Source: Rheinheimera sp. SA_1 (GTDB lineage: Bacteria > Pseudomonadota > Gammaproteobacteria > Enterobacterales > Alteromonadaceae). Taken from it: a DNA stretch of 64,000 nt. Within the stretch, counting starts at the first letter, position 1; each line of letters opens with the position of its first letter. The translations under genes and the position numbers were made by a program. Where the stretch lies: positions 248,001-312,000 of the forward strand of contig NZ_LXWK01000018.1 in the NCBI RefSeq assembly GCF_001669775.1, read 5' to 3'. Under the pieces are notes generated by a model that saw nothing but the letters and a program-made list of their open reading frames with translations, did no database searches and was not told the origin of the DNA. Positions 29,833-40,306 of the stretch are shown piece by piece.

Positions 29833-30799
29833 CCGAATACTGCGGCTGACCCCAGCTGCAATGGTGTGCGCGCTACTTTGTGCCTGCCAGCCGCAAGAAC
29901 CGCTATCGGCTTATGGCACGCTGGAACGGGAACGGATTTTACTAACTGCCCCAGCCACTGAGCTGGTTATGGCGGTGAATGCGACTGAAGGCAGCCGGAT
30001 TAAGGCTGGCCAGCCATTGTTGCAACTTGACTCCCACCTGCAACAGCTTAAAACCGACAAAGCCCAGGCTGAAGTGAAACGTGCCGAAGCGGCACTGGCG
30101 CTGTTGGTGCATGGCAACCGGGCTGAACAAATTGCCGCTGCTGCCGCCCGTCTGCAGCAGGCAAAAGTGCAGCAAGCCGACAGTGAGCGCCAGCTCCAGC
30201 GCGCCCGGCAAATGCGCCAGCAAGGCTTGTCCGCCCAGGCTGATTTAGATACCGCCGAATTTGCGCTGCAACGAGCTAAAGCCAATCAAGCCGATTTACA
30301 GCAACAATGGCAGGAAGTGCAGGCAGGCAGCAGACCTGAGCAGATTGAACAAGCGCGTTTTAGCCTGGAAAGCGCGCAACAAAGTTTATTGGCCGAGCAA
30401 AAACTGCTGGCCGATTTAAGCCTGGTCGCCAGTCGCGACGGTGTGTTGGAAGACTTGCCTTATCATCGCGGTGAACGGGTGCCACAAGGCGCCGTGCTGG
30501 CAGTGATCGCCGCCAGTGATGCGCCTTACGCCCGCATTTATCTGCCACAAACCGCGCTGGCCACCATTCAAACCGGCCAGCAGGTGCAAATCCAGGTTGA
30601 CGGGCTTGCTGACGCCATTGATGGCACGGTGCGCAAAATTGCCAGCGAAGCCAGTTTTACTCCTTATTTTGCCTTGCATCAGGCCGAACGCGCACGGCTG
30701 ATGTACGTCACTGAAATCAGCTTACCAGCCAATCTTGCTTTGCCAACAGGCGTGCCGGTGCAGCTTATTCTGGGAGCACAAGATGCAACTCGCGATTGA
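29825..30799 (+). CDS. HlyD-family periplasmic adaptor (YbhG-like), lipoprotein
   Basis: 324 residues. VCALLCACQPQEP contains a lipobox (L-C-A-C), so the protein is predicted to be lipidated and anchored to the periplasmic face of the membrane. A split biotinyl-lipoyl domain (VMAVNATEGSRIKAGQPLLQ and the return strand ASRDGVLEDLPYHRGERVPQ) flanks a long coiled-coil hairpin (about residues 75-200). It should link the inner-membrane ABC pump to an outer-membrane channel. The start overlaps the TetR gene by eight bases and GGAG precedes it. Confidence 0.86.
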   Translation: MINRILRLTPAAMVCALLCACQPQEPLSAYGTLERERILLTAPATELVMAVNATEGSRIKAGQPLLQLDSHLQQLKTDKAQAEVKRAEAALALLVHGNRAEQIAAAAARLQQAKVQQADSERQLQRARQMRQQGLSAQADLDTAEFALQRAKANQADLQQQWQEVQAGSRPEQIEQARFSLESAQQSLLAEQKLLADLSLVASRDGVLEDLPYHRGERVPQGAVLAVIAASDAPYARIYLPQTALATIQTGQQVQIQVDGLADAIDGTVRKIASEASFTPYFALHQAERARLMYVTEISLPANLALPTGVPVQLILGAQDATRD

Positions 30800-31730
30800 T
30801 GTGCAGGGCATGAGCCGGCGTTTTGGCGATTATCTGGCGGTGAATCAGCTGGATTTACAAATTCCGGTAGGCTGTATTTACGGTTTTCTGGGGCCAAATG
30901 GCTGTGGTAAGTCGACATCCATCCGCATGCTGACTGGCTTATTAACGCCAACTGCCGGCCAGATTGAAGTACTGGGACTGCAACTGCCACAACAGGCCGA
31001 AGCGCTGCGGCAGCAAATTGGTTATATGACACAAAAGTTTTCGTTATACGACAACTTAACGGTGCTGGAAAACCTGGAATTTGTGGCCGGTATTTATCAG
31101 CTAAAGCGGGCAGAGCGCAAAAGCCGGGTTGCTGAATTATTAAACTTGTACCAGCTGCAAGAGAAGCAAAAAGTACGGGCGGGTAGCCTCAGCGGCGGCC
31201 AAAAACAACGGCTGGCGCTGGCTGCTGCCACCATTCACCGCCCGGCCTTGTTATTTCTGGATGAACCGACTTCGGCGGTGGATCCGGAAAATCGCCGGGA
31301 GTTTTGGGAGCGGCTGTTTGATTTAAGTGACGCCGGCACCACCATTTTAGTCTCCACTCACTACATGGATGAAGCCGAACGTTGTCACCGGCTGGCGATT
31401 TTAGAGCAAGGTGAAAAACGCGCTGATGGTTCACCGGATGCGTTAATGGCCAGGATGAATGCCGATGTCTTTGAAATCAGCGGGCCGGATTTGCGTGAAA
31501 CCCGCCGGCAACTGCTGAGCTGGCCAGAAGTGCTTTCTGCCGCGCAGCTTGGTCAGCGGTTGCGGCTGCTACTGCGAAAAACCGCCCGCTGGTCGCTGGC
31601 CGATTTGAGCGCCAGACTTGGGCCTGCCTATAGTTGCGAGCCAGTCCGCCCTTCCCTGGAAGATGTTTTTGTTGCCAATACCGGAGCTGCCTATGCTGAG
31701 TCTCAGCCGCATTCACGCGATATTCCATAA
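30783..31730 (+). CDS. ABC transporter ATP-binding protein
   Basis: 315 residues from the ATG at 30783, preceded by GGGAG and overlapping the adaptor gene by 17 nt. Walker A is GPNGCGKSTSIRM, the signature motif SLSGGQKQRLALA, Walker B LLFLDEPTSAVDP, and the H-loop lies in TILVSTHYMDEAE. The C-terminal 80 residues are the extension typical of drug-efflux ATPases. It powers the permease encoded next. Confidence 0.93.
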   Translation: MQLAIDVQGMSRRFGDYLAVNQLDLQIPVGCIYGFLGPNGCGKSTSIRMLTGLLTPTAGQIEVLGLQLPQQAEALRQQIGYMTQKFSLYDNLTVLENLEFVAGIYQLKRAERKSRVAELLNLYQLQEKQKVRAGSLSGGQKQRLALAAATIHRPALLFLDEPTSAVDPENRREFWERLFDLSDAGTTILVSTHYMDEAERCHRLAILEQGEKRADGSPDALMARMNADVFEISGPDLRETRRQLLSWPEVLSAAQLGQRLRLLLRKTARWSLADLSARLGPAYSCEPVRPSLEDVFVANTGAAYAESQPHSRDIP

Positions 31731-32820
31731 AGAGCTGTTGCAGTTATCACGCGACCGCATCACCTTTGCGATGATTGTGATGATCCCACTGGTGCAACTG
31801 ATGTTATTTGGTTACGCCATCAATACCGATGTGCGGCAGGTGCCGGCGGCACTGGTCGATTTAACCGGTGGTAGCAGCACCGCGCGTCAACTGGCCGGCG
31901 ATCTGCAGGCGTCTCAAGCGGTGCACTTTCAGGGCGATTTTTCCAGTCTGCAGTCGGCCACAGCAGCGATGACCGCCGGCGATATCAATGCAATTTTGGT
32001 GATCCCGGCCGATTTTGAGCGGCGACTGGATGATCTGCGGCTTGGTCTGCAACAGCGGCCACTGGCGCAATGGATCACCGATGGCTCAGATCCGATGCTG
32101 GGTAATGCCATCGCCGCCATGCGACAAATGCCGCTGCCCCAAACGGCGCCGGTGCATCGGGAAGCGGCAGTGCCGCCAAGCGGTCTGTTTGAACTGGTCA
32201 ATTATTACAATCCACAACGGCGCAGCGCGGTGAATATCGTGCCGGGGCTGATTGCGGTGATTTTGACCATGACGATGATTTTATTCACCTCGGCCGCCAT
32301 TGTGCGCGAACGCGAGCAGGGCAATATGGAATTTCTGATCAATACGCCGATTCGCCCGTTGGAGCTGATGATTGGTAAAATTCTGCCGTATATTGCTATT
32401 GGGTTAATCCAGGTGGCAATTATTCTGGGTCTGGGCCATGGCCTGTTTGCCGTGCCGCTACCGGCGCAGTGGTTTTCGCTGTGGCTGGTGACTTTGTTAT
32501 TTATTCTGGCCAGTCTGACGCTGGGACTGCTGATTTCTACCCGCGCCCAGACTCAATTACAGGCAATGCAACTGACGGTATTTATTCTGCTGCCGTCGAT
32601 TTTATTGTCAGGGTTTATGTTTCCTTATGTCGCGATGCCAAAACCGGCGCAGTACATTGCCGAGTTATTACCTGCCACCCATTATGTGCGGCTGGTTCGG
32701 GCGGTGGTATTGCGGGATGCACACTGGACAGTGCTAACCACCGATGTACTGGTGCTGGTGGCATTTACGGTGATTGGTATGACGCTGGCAACCCTACAAT
32801 TTCGCAAACGGCTGGATTAA
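31693..32820 (+). CDS. ABC-2 type transporter permease (YhhJ/YbhR-like)
   Basis: 375 residues from the ATG at 31693, which has GGAGC six bases upstream and overlaps the ATPase gene by 38 nt. One N-terminal helix (FAMIVMIPLVQLMLFGYAIN) is followed by a periplasmic domain of about 150 residues and five more helices, with the ABC-2 segment EREQGNMEFLINTPIRPLEL MIGK between. Only one permease gene is present where the ybh operon has two, so the pump would be a homodimer. The substrate is unknown; relatives export drugs or cationic compounds. Confidence 0.88.
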   Translation: MLSLSRIHAIFHKELLQLSRDRITFAMIVMIPLVQLMLFGYAINTDVRQVPAALVDLTGGSSTARQLAGDLQASQAVHFQGDFSSLQSATAAMTAGDINAILVIPADFERRLDDLRLGLQQRPLAQWITDGSDPMLGNAIAAMRQMPLPQTAPVHREAAVPPSGLFELVNYYNPQRRSAVNIVPGLIAVILTMTMILFTSAAIVREREQGNMEFLINTPIRPLELMIGKILPYIAIGLIQVAIILGLGHGLFAVPLPAQWFSLWLVTLLFILASLTLGLLISTRAQTQLQAMQLTVFILLPSILLSGFMFPYVAMPKPAQYIAELLPATHYVRLVRAVVLRDAHWTVLTTDVLVLVAFTVIGMTLATLQFRKRLD

Positions 32821-32965
32821 TTCTGCTGAGATTATTGTCGCTGCAGTGCTGCAACTTACTCACTAGATGCACACTAGCAGCGCAGATAGTTGATGCCGAA
32901 ATCGGCAACTGACAGTACAATGCCCGAACGCATTTGTTTCATAGATCAGCAGCAGGAAAGTAAAA

Positions 32966-33958
32966 ATGGCAGCATTTGGTAGTGTATTTATGCCTGAAAT
33001 GGCAATGGCTCAATTCGATGGTAGTGCCTGGGATGCCGCAGCAATAGTCCCGGCCAACAGCATCAGCCTGCACCCGGGTGCCCATGTGCTGCATTACGCC
33101 AGCACCTGTTTTGAAGGCTTAAAAGCTTTCCGCCATGAAGATGGTTCAGTCGCCATTTTCCGGATGGACAAAAACATCGCCCGGATGCTGCAAAGCTCAG
33201 AGTTATTATCGCTCCCTAAATTCGACCCGGCCTTATTGAGCCAGATGATTATCGATATCGTCCGCCATTACGCCGCTGACGTACCGACGCCTCCGGGTTC
33301 GATGTATATCCGCCCAACCCATATCGGCACGGAGCCGGCCATTGGTAAAGCGGCAACGCCAACTTTAACCTCGATGCTGTATGTGTTGCTATCGCCGGTC
33401 GGTGATTATTTCGCCGGTGGCAGCCGCGCTTTGCGTTTATTGCTGGAAGACAACGCCCGCTGTGCGCCACATATGGGCATGATCAAAAGTGGTGGTAACT
33501 ACGCCAGCGCGTTGCAACCGACGATGCAGGCCAAAGCCAAATATCAGGCCGATCAGGTGCTGTTCTGCCCGAACGGCGATGTGCAGGAAACCGGCGCCGC
33601 CAACTTCCTGCTGATTGACGGCAACGAAATTATCACCAAAGCGCTGGATGCATCTTTCCTGCACGGCGTGACCCGCGACACGATTTTGACCTTGGCCCGC
33701 GATTTAGGTATGACGGTATCTGAGCGTGAATTAACGGTCGAAGAGCTGCTGGAACGTGCGGCCAAACCAGGCACTGAAGCGGCGTTATCCGGTACTGCCG
33801 CAGTATTGGCACCTGTCGGCACGCTGATTTATCAGGGCAAAGAAATCAAAGTCGGCACTGGTGAACCTGGCGCTACCACAGCGAAATTACGCCAGGCACT
33901 GAATGATATTCAGTGGGGCAAAGCTGAAGATAAACATGGTTGGTTGACGAAGATTTAA
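32966..33958 (+). CDS. ilvE: Branched-chain amino acid aminotransferase
   Basis: 330 residues with AGGA upstream of the ATG. GAHVLHYASTCFEGLKAFRH and MYIRPTHIGTEPAIG are the substrate-binding parts, the PLP Lys lies in MGMIKSGGNYASAL, and VQETGAANFLLIDG holds the Glu and Asn that contact the cofactor. It interconverts leucine, isoleucine and valine with their 2-oxo acids using glutamate. It belongs to the longer BCAT type (as in mammals and many bacteria) rather than the 309-residue E. coli form. A strong terminator follows it. Confidence 0.93.
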   Translation: MAAFGSVFMPEMAMAQFDGSAWDAAAIVPANSISLHPGAHVLHYASTCFEGLKAFRHEDGSVAIFRMDKNIARMLQSSELLSLPKFDPALLSQMIIDIVRHYAADVPTPPGSMYIRPTHIGTEPAIGKAATPTLTSMLYVLLSPVGDYFAGGSRALRLLLEDNARCAPHMGMIKSGGNYASALQPTMQAKAKYQADQVLFCPNGDVQETGAANFLLIDGNEIITKALDASFLHGVTRDTILTLARDLGMTVSERELTVEELLERAAKPGTEAALSGTAAVLAPVGTLIYQGKEIKVGTGEPGATTAKLRQALNDIQWGKAEDKHGWLTKI

Positions 33959-33987
33959 GCCAGTCGACTGACTACTTACACCTCACG

Positions 33988-34013
33988 AAGCAGGCATCAT
34001 GCCTGCTTTTTTT
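33988..34013 (+). terminator. Rho-independent terminator of ilvE
   Basis: AAGCAGGC, loop ATCAT, GCCTGCTT, followed by a run of T. It lies 30 nt past the ilvE stop. Confidence 0.88.
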
Positions 34014-34192
34014 ACGCCGCCTGTTAGGCAATACCAGAAACATCGTTCCTCCTTATTACAAATCTATCCAGAAAACCCTTGCGGTCAACACAAAAAAAGA
34101 ACAATATACTTGCACAATCAAGCATTGGTCAATCTTATGTGCGAACTTATGCATTTAAGAACCAGCGACTTAATATTGGCAAAGGACGATTC

Positions 34193-34612
34193 ATGGACAC
34201 ACAAAACCCCGCCGTAGATTTAGTGCTGCAAAGCGCCTTGCTCTGGTCCGGCATGATTAAAAAAGCCGATTTACAGCTGAGTGTGCATGGCATCAGCTTC
34301 AGTGAATTTTGTATTTTGCATCGACTCTTTCAGGCACCGCAACATCGGCTTAGCCGGATTGAACTGGCAAGTGCCGTTGGCCTCAGTGCTTCAGGCGTGA
34401 CCCGGTTGTTGCAACCGCTGGAAAAAATGCTGCTGGTGGAAAAAGAACAAAATGCCCGCGATGCCAGGGTTAGTTTGGTGAAATTATCCGACAGCGGCCA
34501 GCAGATTTATCAGGATGCACACCAGACCTTTGGTTTTTTTGCCAACCAGTTTATGTCGCCACTCACTTCCCGCCAGCAGGAAACGCTGGCTGAGTTATTA
34601 GCTCGGCTATAA
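34193..34612 (+). CDS. MarR-family transcriptional regulator
   Basis: 139 residues from the ATG at 34193, which follows AAAGGA; the frame is open further upstream but without a start signal. The winged helix-turn-helix is RIELASAVGLSASGVTRLLQ, with PLEKMLLVEKEQNARDARVS as the wing. It precedes a MATE efflux gene by 21 nt and is probably cotranscribed with, and represses, it. Confidence 0.85.
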   Translation: MDTQNPAVDLVLQSALLWSGMIKKADLQLSVHGISFSEFCILHRLFQAPQHRLSRIELASAVGLSASGVTRLLQPLEKMLLVEKEQNARDARVSLVKLSDSGQQIYQDAHQTFGFFANQFMSPLTSRQQETLAELLARL

Positions 34613-34633
34613 ATAAAAATAGACAGGAATGTT

Positions 34634-35986
34634 ATGACCGATTTAACCCAGGGCTCGTTACGCCGCCACGTCTGGACGATGGCACTGCCAATGATGGTTG
34701 GTATGTTTGTCCAGTCGCTATATTTGTTTGTTGATCTGTATTTCGTCTCTGATTTAGGCGCTGAAGCCATTGCCGCCGTCAGCGCTGCCAGCAATCTGAC
34801 AATGCTGATTATGGCACTGACGCAAATGCTGAATGTCGGTTGTGTGGCGCTGATCGCCCGCTATACCGGCGCCCGCGAGCACCAAAACGCCAATATTGTG
34901 TTCCAGCAGGCAATGCTGATGGGCTTGGCTTTGGCCCTGCTGACATTAGTGCTGGGATTTGGACTGAGCGGCCTTTATATACAACTGCTGACCGCGGATC
35001 CTGTGGTTCACCAGCAGGCGCAGCAATTTCTGCAGGCCTATTTGCCGGGTCTGGCTTTGATGTTTGTTTCTACCGCTATTGCCGCCGCACTACGCGCTGT
35101 TGGCGTGGTGAAACCGACCATGCAGGTGCAACTGATCACAGTGCTGTTGAATATCGTGTTGGCGCCAGTATTGATCGCCGGTTGGGGCACTGGTTATCCG
35201 CTGGGCGTATTTGGTGCAGGCCTTGCCAGCAGTATTTCGGTGACGGTCGGTGTGCTGCTGCTTTGGGGTTATTTCCTGAAAAGCGATCATTCGGTGCTAC
35301 AAGTGCCGAAACAGTGGCGCTTTGACGGCAAAGTCTGGCGGCAAATCACTGCTATCGGCGTACCGGCCGGTGGTGAATTTGCGCTGATGTTTATCTTTAC
35401 TGCATTTGTCTATTGGGTCATCCAGGACTTCGGTACTGCAACCCAAGCCGCCTTCGGCATTGGCAACCGCATTTTGCAGGCGATCATGATGCCGGCGATG
35501 GCCATTTCATTTGCGCTGCCAGCTATTGTTGGCCAGAACTTTGGCGCCGGCCAGTCCTTACGGGTCCGGCAAAGCTTCCGGATTGGTATGCAGCAAATGG
35601 CCTGGGTGATGGGACTGCTGTTTATCCTGAGTCAGCTTATGGCGCATTCGCTGATGGCGCTTTTTAGTGACGATCCTTTGGTATTGGCCGAAGGTGAACT
35701 CTTTATGCGGATCATCAGCCTGAACTGCCTGAGCGTGGTGCTGGTATTTAGTTGCTCCGGTGTTTTTCAGGGCCTTGGCAATACCTGGCCATCCTTGGCC
35801 AGCTCATTTTTGCGGGTATTTGTGTTTATCCTACCGGTGTTGTGGTTATCCGGACGCAGCGATTTTTCACCAGCGATGGTCTGGTATTGCTCTGCAGCCA
35901 GCGTTTTGCTGCAAGGCCTGTGCAGTTGTTACCTGGTGCGCTGGCAGATGCGCAGCAAATTAACCGGCTTGCAGGCTGTGGCCTGA
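34634..35986 (+). CDS. MATE-family efflux transporter
   Basis: 450 residues with about 12 hydrophobic segments and AGGAA upstream. The two six-helix halves are visible. The first opens LYLFVDLYFVSDLGAEAIAA, and the second has GIGNRILQAIMMPAMAISFA, then IVGQNFGAGQ. It is an Na+- or H+-coupled exporter of cationic drugs and dyes, of the DinF/NorM type. A MarR regulator lies directly upstream in the same direction. Confidence 0.9.
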   Translation: MTDLTQGSLRRHVWTMALPMMVGMFVQSLYLFVDLYFVSDLGAEAIAAVSAASNLTMLIMALTQMLNVGCVALIARYTGAREHQNANIVFQQAMLMGLALALLTLVLGFGLSGLYIQLLTADPVVHQQAQQFLQAYLPGLALMFVSTAIAAALRAVGVVKPTMQVQLITVLLNIVLAPVLIAGWGTGYPLGVFGAGLASSISVTVGVLLLWGYFLKSDHSVLQVPKQWRFDGKVWRQITAIGVPAGGEFALMFIFTAFVYWVIQDFGTATQAAFGIGNRILQAIMMPAMAISFALPAIVGQNFGAGQSLRVRQSFRIGMQQMAWVMGLLFILSQLMAHSLMALFSDDPLVLAEGELFMRIISLNCLSVVLVFSCSGVFQGLGNTWPSLASSFLRVFVFILPVLWLSGRSDFSPAMVWYCSAASVLLQGLCSCYLVRWQMRSKLTGLQAVA

Positions 35987-36043
35987 AGACATAGTTGATG
36001 GCAGGATACGGAAGGGGTAAACACGGATAGGCACCGGTGCCCC

Positions 36044-37525
36044 TTACTTCCGATACAACAACGCCAGCAGCTGCGTATATAACTCCTGCGCCTGCTGGTT
36101 GGGCAAAGCCGCCAGTGTCACGGTGCCATTGGCGGTGCTGAATTGGACCTGCACCAGTTGCTGCCGGCGAAAAAATAGCGACTGCGTCAACTGCACTTTT
36201 TGTACTTGCTGAAGCGGCAGCACCTGCCAGTGTTGGCCGATGCCGCCATGCCACAGGTACAACACCTGATCCTGCACCAAAAAACCGTGCCAGCGACGAT
36301 AAGCCCACCAATCTGCCAGCTGCCAAAACCCCACTACCAGCAACACTGTGACCGAAAGCGCCGCTGATGTCGGGCTGATAGCCACGATGTTGGTTTGCCA
36401 TATGACCAACAACAGCAATCCGAGCAACACCGCTGCCACCAAAAAAATGCAGCTCCAAACGACTAATAAACGCTGGAAATAGGCCGGAGCATACTGCTGC
36501 AACGACATTTGCCGGACATCTGATAACCTGACCAGCTGCTGCGCGCCCAATTGCTGATCGATGTCGGCCATGGTTTGCCCGAGCAGCACAAATTTACTTT
36601 TTCGTTCCTGTGAATTAGCAAAGCCATGAAAAACAAGTGAAAAGTGACCTAGCCACCGCGCTAGCCATGGCTGACTGATGGTCAGCATCTGCACCCTTTT
36701 GGTCTGGATCCGCTGCGACTTTTTCAACAGGGTGCCTTGTACCAGCTGCAATTGCCGGTCATCGCGCACAAAATGCTGTGGGTACAACCAAATCAGCGTC
36801 ATCAATAACAATGCCAATCCAACCAGCAGCAATACACCCAGGCCAGCCACCAGTTGCAGCTCAAAACTTTGTTGTAGTCCGGATTGCTGCAGCAGTTCCC
36901 GGCCTTGTGCCCACAGGCTTTTAAACAAGTCGCCATTCAGCTGTGATTGCACAGCGCCAAACACCGCTAGTAGGGGTAACCATAAATGTTTGTTGTAGAG
37001 CGTCGCCAACCAAATCCGGAAAAAAGGGGTAGAAGGCGCGCTGTGATCAACTTGCTCGCCGCCTTGAAGCAAAGCCAATTGCTGTGAGGTCAGGCCGGTC
37101 AGATAAAATTCCTGTTGTTGGCTGCCGGCACTATCAAGACTGACGGCATAAAGATGCAGCGGTCGAAAGTAAAAAGGCTGTTGTACCTGCAACTCCTGAA
37201 TCCGCGATTTAGCTAACTGCAAATGTTCTTTATGCAGCAATCCGCGCCGCAGCTCGATGCCTTGGGCAGTCACCCGAAACCGGGTATAACGCCAATTCAG
37301 CACTGCGCTACCGACGATTAATACCACCAAACCAGCCAGCAGATAAGGGAAATAGGCTTCAAAGCTTTTGCTAAAGGACAAATAAGCGCCACCAATAATA
37401 GCCCCGGCCCATTGCACCACAGCTTTAATCAGCAGCGGCAACAGCGCCCAAATGGAGCTGCGCTGCCAATTTTCAGATGAATGTTCCGACGTGGAAGGCT
37501 GCTCTGGTGTCTCAATGTTCGGCAT
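36044..37525 (-). CDS. PH-domain membrane protein, YdbT-like
   Basis: About 493 residues from the ATG at 37525, which overlaps the preceding gene by 14 nt. It carries three bacterial PH (bPH2) modules between paired membrane helices. The units begin near VTAQGIELRRGLLHKEHLQL AKSRIQ, near VQGTLLKKSQRIQTKRVQML, and near VLYLWHGGIGQHWQVLPLQQ. With the smaller partner upstream it forms the YdbS-YdbT pair of B. subtilis, which adds resistance to some antimicrobial peptides. The function in Gram-negatives is less clear. Confidence 0.85.
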   Translation of the reverse strand: MPNIETPEQPSTSEHSSENWQRSSIWALLPLLIKAVVQWAGAIIGGAYLSFSKSFEAYFPYLLAGLVVLIVGSAVLNWRYTRFRVTAQGIELRRGLLHKEHLQLAKSRIQELQVQQPFYFRPLHLYAVSLDSAGSQQQEFYLTGLTSQQLALLQGGEQVDHSAPSTPFFRIWLATLYNKHLWLPLLAVFGAVQSQLNGDLFKSLWAQGRELLQQSGLQQSFELQLVAGLGVLLLVGLALLLMTLIWLYPQHFVRDDRQLQLVQGTLLKKSQRIQTKRVQMLTISQPWLARWLGHFSLVFHGFANSQERKSKFVLLGQTMADIDQQLGAQQLVRLSDVRQMSLQQYAPAYFQRLLVVWSCIFLVAAVLLGLLLLVIWQTNIVAISPTSAALSVTVLLVVGFWQLADWWAYRRWHGFLVQDQVLYLWHGGIGQHWQVLPLQQVQKVQLTQSLFFRRQQLVQVQFSTANGTVTLAALPNQQAQELYTQLLALLYRK

Positions 37526-38045
37526 CAGTCTCTCCACGCGGGATCAGCCGACTCAGTTGTTCAGAGAGCGCCTGTGCCAACTGATGCTCAATATCCGCCA
37601 GCGAGGCTTCAGCATCCAGACCACCGGCGGTATACACTTTGAGCGTAGCCAGCCCAAAGCGTTTTTGCAGTGGCCCCTGACTGATGCTGACATGCTGCAC
37701 CCTTTGCAGTGGGATCAGCACCGCCTTGCGCCATAGCACACCGGATTGCAACAGAAAGTCCTGGGTACGGAGTAAAAACCGCTGATGGCGGATTTGCAGC
37801 GGCAGCCAACACCAGCTCGCGAGAAACACCAAAGCGGTGACAACCCAAAGTAGCCAAAATATCCAGTGTGAACCGCGCCACCAGTGCACCATCATTAATC
37901 CACACGCCACAACCACGAAACTTAGCAGCCACACCCAGCGGCGTTTGGTCAAAGCTGACGCCGGTAACAGCAGCCACTCGTCAGGCAGCGGACCAGACAA
38001 AGTATGGTCGTCCAGAAATCCGGTATCAAGCAGCTGGTTGGTCAT
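37512..38045 (-). CDS. PH-domain membrane protein, YdbS-like
   Basis: 177 residues: two adjacent membrane helices (about 35-85) followed by one bPH2 module with FLLQSGVLWRKAVLIPLQRV QHVSISQGPLQKRFGLA, the family signature. It is the upstream member of a two-gene operon; the next gene overlaps its 3' end by 14 nt. It is probably an inner-membrane protein with a cytoplasmic PH domain that forms a complex with its larger partner. Confidence 0.87.
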   Translation of the reverse strand: MTNQLLDTGFLDDHTLSGPLPDEWLLLPASALTKRRWVWLLSFVVVACGLMMVHWWRGSHWIFWLLWVVTALVFLASWCWLPLQIRHQRFLLRTQDFLLQSGVLWRKAVLIPLQRVQHVSISQGPLQKRFGLATLKVYTAGGLDAEASLADIEHQLAQALSEQLSRLIPRGETDAEH

Positions 38046-38311
38046 GGCAGAACCTTAATAATTTACACAGTGCGCAGCATATCGCAAAGGTTTCGCCGAT
38101 GGCTAACCCATGTTAAAAATGTTGCGAATAATGGAGTGGATTTTTTTGTATAGAGCAGGTACGTAATGACGTTTCCAGTGTGGTGACTGCAAGTAACCGG
38201 GGACAGAGGGAACCATCAGGACATCCACTTAATTCCATATTGATTAAAATGCTGTGACATTCAATCACGCCCTTTATCCATCAAAGGGCGTGTCGTTCCG
38301 ATAATCCACCG

Positions 38312-40306
38312 TTACAGCAAATTCTCAATCAAAGCCGCATTTTGGCCAAAACTGAACACATTCAGTTTGCCGCATTGTGCCATGTGGTTTTGACTGGCGT
38401 AGGGCGTGCCGGTCTGGCTGATATTGCCTTCCCAGCCCTGACCATTTTTGACAAAAGCCTTTAACTCGAACCAGCCGTTGATGGTTTTGCTGCAGTCCAT
38501 GTCGACGTCCAGCATCCAGTAATGCGCGCCAAAACGATTGAGCGGTGCGACGCCATAACCGTCAGCGGCTACGGTGCGGATGGCGCCCCAGCCTGCTGGC
38601 CAGCTGTTGGTGGTCCAGTCCAGCGCTGTGCCCTCGGCGGTGGCAGTCTGACTGGCTTCGCGACCATACCAATCCAGGTAATTGTCGTTCGCTTTCCAGG
38701 GCGCTGTGGTGGCATTTTGCAAATTGCGGTGACGAATTGGCATGGCACATTGCAGGTTGGTGGCGGTGCAATTGAGGCCAAGCTGCTGCTGAGCTGCGAC
38801 ATGATCCAGCCCACCACGGACAAACATATCCTGGCCACTTTGGGTTTGTGCCTGAATAAACACCACAGTCCGCTGATAATTACCGCTTTGCGGTGGCTGA
38901 CTGCTGCCAATTTTGGCCTGATGGTGTATGGCAAACGCATCCGATGCCGGCACGTTGGCCTGGATCCGGCCATCGGCGCCAACGCTGATCACTTCGCCAC
39001 TACAAGCGGTTTTAGCGCTGTTGAGCTGGCCTTTTAACACGTTACAGTATTGGCCCGGTGCCATGCCGGTTGGCAGCGATGTATTCAGGGCGTAACCTTC
39101 GCGGTTAATCGCCACAAAACCTAAACTGGCGCGGCCAAAGGCAATTTGATTGTTGCCGTTATCCCACCAATGGGTGGTGCGCCATTCCGCCGCAGTATTA
39201 TTGCGAAATTGCACCGCGCCTGCGATATAACCCCAGCGATGTTCACACTTCCAATCGTTGCCAAAGCAATTCAGGTTGCCGCTTTGATAAACCGCAGCAG
39301 TCGGCGGTCCTTGATCACCATTGCTAAAACCATAACTCGACATCACCTGCGGATAACCATAGGGGTAGGCCAGCATAAAGACGTTGGCCAAATCGTAGAG
39401 CCGGCCGTCTTTATACGTCACTACATTACCGGCACCGCCGTGACCTCGCTGGTTATCGTGATTGTCGACAAACACCACCGCTTGGGCACTGGGCAAAAAG
39501 CCCCAGCTTTCGCCAAAGTTCGAGAGGCTCGCCAGCCGGCCGGCTTTAAATACATTGCCCAGTTGCACTGAATATTTAAATTCGGTCACCAGGCCAATAC
39601 CGGTATATTCGTTGGCTTTGACCGCTTCGCCGCCTTGATCAATCACTTCCTGGTAAATCAACGGGCTTGAAGTTAACTTGCCTTTAATAGCGGCAATATC
39701 GGCCACCGCCATATGCTTGGCCGCATCAATCCGGAACCCTTTGACGCCAAGCGCCAATAAATCATTTAAATATGCGGCCAGGGTATTTTGCACATAAGGA
39801 GCGCCGGTGTTTAAGTCCGGTAACCCGACCAACTCACAGTTTTGCACCCGCCAGCGGTCATTGCCATAATCGCTGCCATTGATGGTGCAGCTGTTGTGAA
39901 AATCCTGCGCTGAGTACATCGGGTAAGCCCGATTACCAAAATTGGAACCGGCAATCCCGACACCACCGCCACTGGCCATATGGTTAATGACTGCATCGAC
40001 ATAAATATCCACCCCGGCTGTTTGGCAGCGCTGCACCATATTGATAAAGGCTGCACGGTCACCACTGCGGCTTTGCAACTGATAACTGACCGGTTGATAG
40101 CGCGTCCACCAGGCGCTGCCCTGAATATGCTCGGTCGGTGGCGACACCTGAATCGCGGCATAACCCTGCGGACCCAGATAATTTTCACATTCGCTGGCGA
40201 TATCGCTCCAGCGCCATTCAAACAAATGCACAAAAGTAGTTTTTTGCGCTGCAAAAGCCGGACTGACCGCCAGCAGAGCTCCGGCAGCTAATGGGATGTA
40301 GTTCAT
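38312..40306 (-). CDS. amyA: Secreted alpha-amylase, GH13 (chloride-dependent type), with C-terminal extension
   Basis: 664 residues with a signal peptide ([12 protein letters not shown]). The GH13 motifs are DAVINH (region I), GFRIDAAKH with the nucleophile near Asp194, YQEVI with the acid/base near Glu220 and FVDNHD with Asp near 284. The overall sequence ([29 protein letters not shown]) is the animal-type, chloride-dependent group known from Pseudoalteromonas. It hydrolyses alpha-1,4 links in starch. Residues about 470-664 are an extra carbohydrate-binding or processing domain ([38 protein letters not shown]). The gene is alone; a LacI-type operator lies upstream. Confidence 0.93.
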   Translation of the reverse strand: MNYIPLAAGALLAVSPAFAAQKTTFVHLFEWRWSDIASECENYLGPQGYAAIQVSPPTEHIQGSAWWTRYQPVSYQLQSRSGDRAAFINMVQRCQTAGVDIYVDAVINHMASGGGVGIAGSNFGNRAYPMYSAQDFHNSCTINGSDYGNDRWRVQNCELVGLPDLNTGAPYVQNTLAAYLNDLLALGVKGFRIDAAKHMAVADIAAIKGKLTSSPLIYQEVIDQGGEAVKANEYTGIGLVTEFKYSVQLGNVFKAGRLASLSNFGESWGFLPSAQAVVFVDNHDNQRGHGGAGNVVTYKDGRLYDLANVFMLAYPYGYPQVMSSYGFSNGDQGPPTAAVYQSGNLNCFGNDWKCEHRWGYIAGAVQFRNNTAAEWRTTHWWDNGNNQIAFGRASLGFVAINREGYALNTSLPTGMAPGQYCNVLKGQLNSAKTACSGEVISVGADGRIQANVPASDAFAIHHQAKIGSSQPPQSGNYQRTVVFIQAQTQSGQDMFVRGGLDHVAAQQQLGLNCTATNLQCAMPIRHRNLQNATTAPWKANDNYLDWYGREASQTATAEGTALDWTTNSWPAGWGAIRTVAADGYGVAPLNRFGAHYWMLDVDMDCSKTINGWFELKAFVKNGQGWEGNISQTGTPYASQNHMAQCGKLNVFSFGQNAALIENLL

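Noticed and set aside
36001-36043. GGCACCGGTGCC palindrome near the YdbT-like stop
   Set aside because: A 12-bp palindrome by the end of a gene, with no T-run and no partner; likely incidental or a weak terminator.
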